A DNA stretch of 64,000 nt from Heligmosomoides polygyrus polygyrus (Eukaryota; Nematoda; Chromadorea; Rhabditida; Heligmosomidae). The notes under the pieces were generated by a model. The model made no database searches. It had not been told where the DNA came from and saw only the letters and a program-made list of their open reading frames with translations. The position numbers and the translations under genes were made by a program. Location: assembly GCA_947396885.1 (NCBI GenBank), contig OX377205.1:49708676-49772675 (forward strand). Direction: 5' to 3'. Below, piece by piece: positions 63,154 to 64,000 of the stretch. Position 1 is the first letter of the stretch. Each line of letters begins with the position of its first letter.

Positions 63154-63391
63154 TCGTTGGATCTCAAAATCGCTGTATAAATGTTCACCGTTCGTGTTTG
63201 TGTGCTGGCCACGTCGGCTTGTTTGATGCGTCGCAAATGAGCCACCGCTGGATGTAGTTGTCTGACCAGTGGACCGTGATCGTTCGGCAGCGTTGACGAC
63301 ATCTTGATGAGGGCAGCGAGGTCTGCCTCGTCCCTGAGAACGAGTGGCTCACTCTCGAGGGAAAGTCGCTCAACTCGTTCTTTGGTCAACG

Positions 63392-63430
63392 ATGGATACG
63401 TTGGCTGGGAAGACAGCGTTCTTTGACGCG
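63392..63430 (+). CDS. Candidate first coding exon of the next gene
   Basis: ATG followed by 12 codons (MDTLAGKTAFFDA) and a strong donor GCG|GTAAGT. It lies 239 bp after the taxilin stop on the same strand, close enough for an operon-like arrangement. No downstream exon could be confirmed before the window ends, and the overlapping frame is also open, so confidence is low. Confidence 0.3.
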
Positions 63431-64000
63431 GTAAGTGTGGCTCCGGTTTTTCTCATCACACACGAGTCGGTCTGCTGGTGTTGAGGTGGACAACAGGGCA
63501 GATTTTGGAGCGTAACGTGTGCATTATACGACGGTAAGGATTGCCTTGGAAGCGAGAACTTCCCGAGATGTCACGTTACCCTCAGCGCGGCGAGGGTCAC
63601 TGGCGTTTTGCGCAGTCCAGAAGAATTCTGCTGCCGAGGACTGTGACTGCGAGCGATCTTGTAGGCGCTTGCTGCTTAAACGAGCGTGCATGCAGAGAGA
63701 ATGCCGTGCTGAAGTGACACCTCTCATTCCCGTCAGGGTATCTAGACGGAAGCAGGCTAGCTTGTCTTTTAGAATTGGAATCGTTTCCAATTAGCCTGCC
63801 TATATTGTAACGTAAGGCATGTGTAGCAGGTACCATCCAAGAGAAGAAGGAATACAGAAATAGTTTGAGAGAACGCAGTCAAAAGGGAGTATGGAGGGAG
63901 TATGGCGTGGCCCCACATCGCCGGCGACTGGTGTTTAGTGCTGGGAGAGAATGCTGTCCATACGTGTGGACGCAAACGTGGACTGACAGTCATCCAGATG
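63431..64000. other. Window end, unassigned
   Basis: No exon with both splice borders and a protein-like frame was found. Open frames of 60-90 codons on both strands overlap each other. Confidence 0.3.

Noticed and set aside
1..64000. CRISPR arrays, bacterial operons, rRNA
   Set aside because: No regularly spaced direct repeats with unique spacers, no Shine-Dalgarno gene packing and no rRNA sequence; spliced genes and transposon families are eukaryotic.

Overview
The window looks like repeat-rich chromosomal DNA of a strongylid (clade V, hookworm-like) nematode. The evidence is a split host gene with short exons and T-rich TTTCAG/TTTTAG-type acceptors, a probable spliced-leader acceptor, a BEL/Pao retrovirus-like element of the Cer7 type, RTE-type non-LTR retrotransposons, and a mariner resembling hookworm 'bandit'. 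The genus is inferred; nothing here proves it. One host gene can be supported: a taxilin-family coiled-coil protein on the + strand. Twelve coding exons (621-803, 1066-1177, 20547-20597, 47468-47589, 51117-51251, 51306-51389, 52181-52312, 52379-52480, 52543-52641, 52728-52820, 62838-62908, 62964-63153) join in phase into a predicted protein of 457 residues. Only about 1.4 kb of 62.5 kb is coding. The rest is introns filled with mobile DNA, so the window reads as one host gene stretched by transposons. A candidate first exon of a further gene lies at 63392-63430. Intron 2 (1178-20546) holds a 3-4 kb long inverted repeat, a broken SF1-helicase gene, and a decayed Ty3/gypsy element on the minus strand (about 10.4-17.7 kb). 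That element is split by a hAT-like transposon with a perfect 8-bp target duplication, which itself contains an RTE fragment. It is also split by a PIF/Harbinger MITE and a mariner-type MITE. It carries a glycoprotein-like remnant resembling class III (herpes gB-like) fusion proteins. Intron 3 (20598-47467) holds an inverted pair of tRNA-headed repeats with a SINE inside one copy, an RTE element split by a mariner, Tc1 and Penelope-like remnants, several foldbacks, and at 37108-46454 an apparently full-length BEL/Pao element. That element has LTRs I could not tell apart, a 5-bp target duplication, a tRNA-Gly primer site, an open gag-protease-RT-RNase H-integrase frame of 2402 codons, and a phlebovirus-Gc-like class II envelope split over two overlapping frames. 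Intron 4 has a possible second hAT element. Intron 6 contains a near-perfect 260-bp hairpin. Intron 10 (52821-62837) has a tRNA-Gly-like sequence with an encoded CCA, an RTE fragment and a 1-kb palindromic mariner MITE, followed by GC-richer DNA in which no gene could be supported. The most notable content is the recently inserted, nearly intact envelope-bearing BEL/Pao element, together with a second, older retroelement carrying an unrelated kind of envelope remnant in the same host gene.
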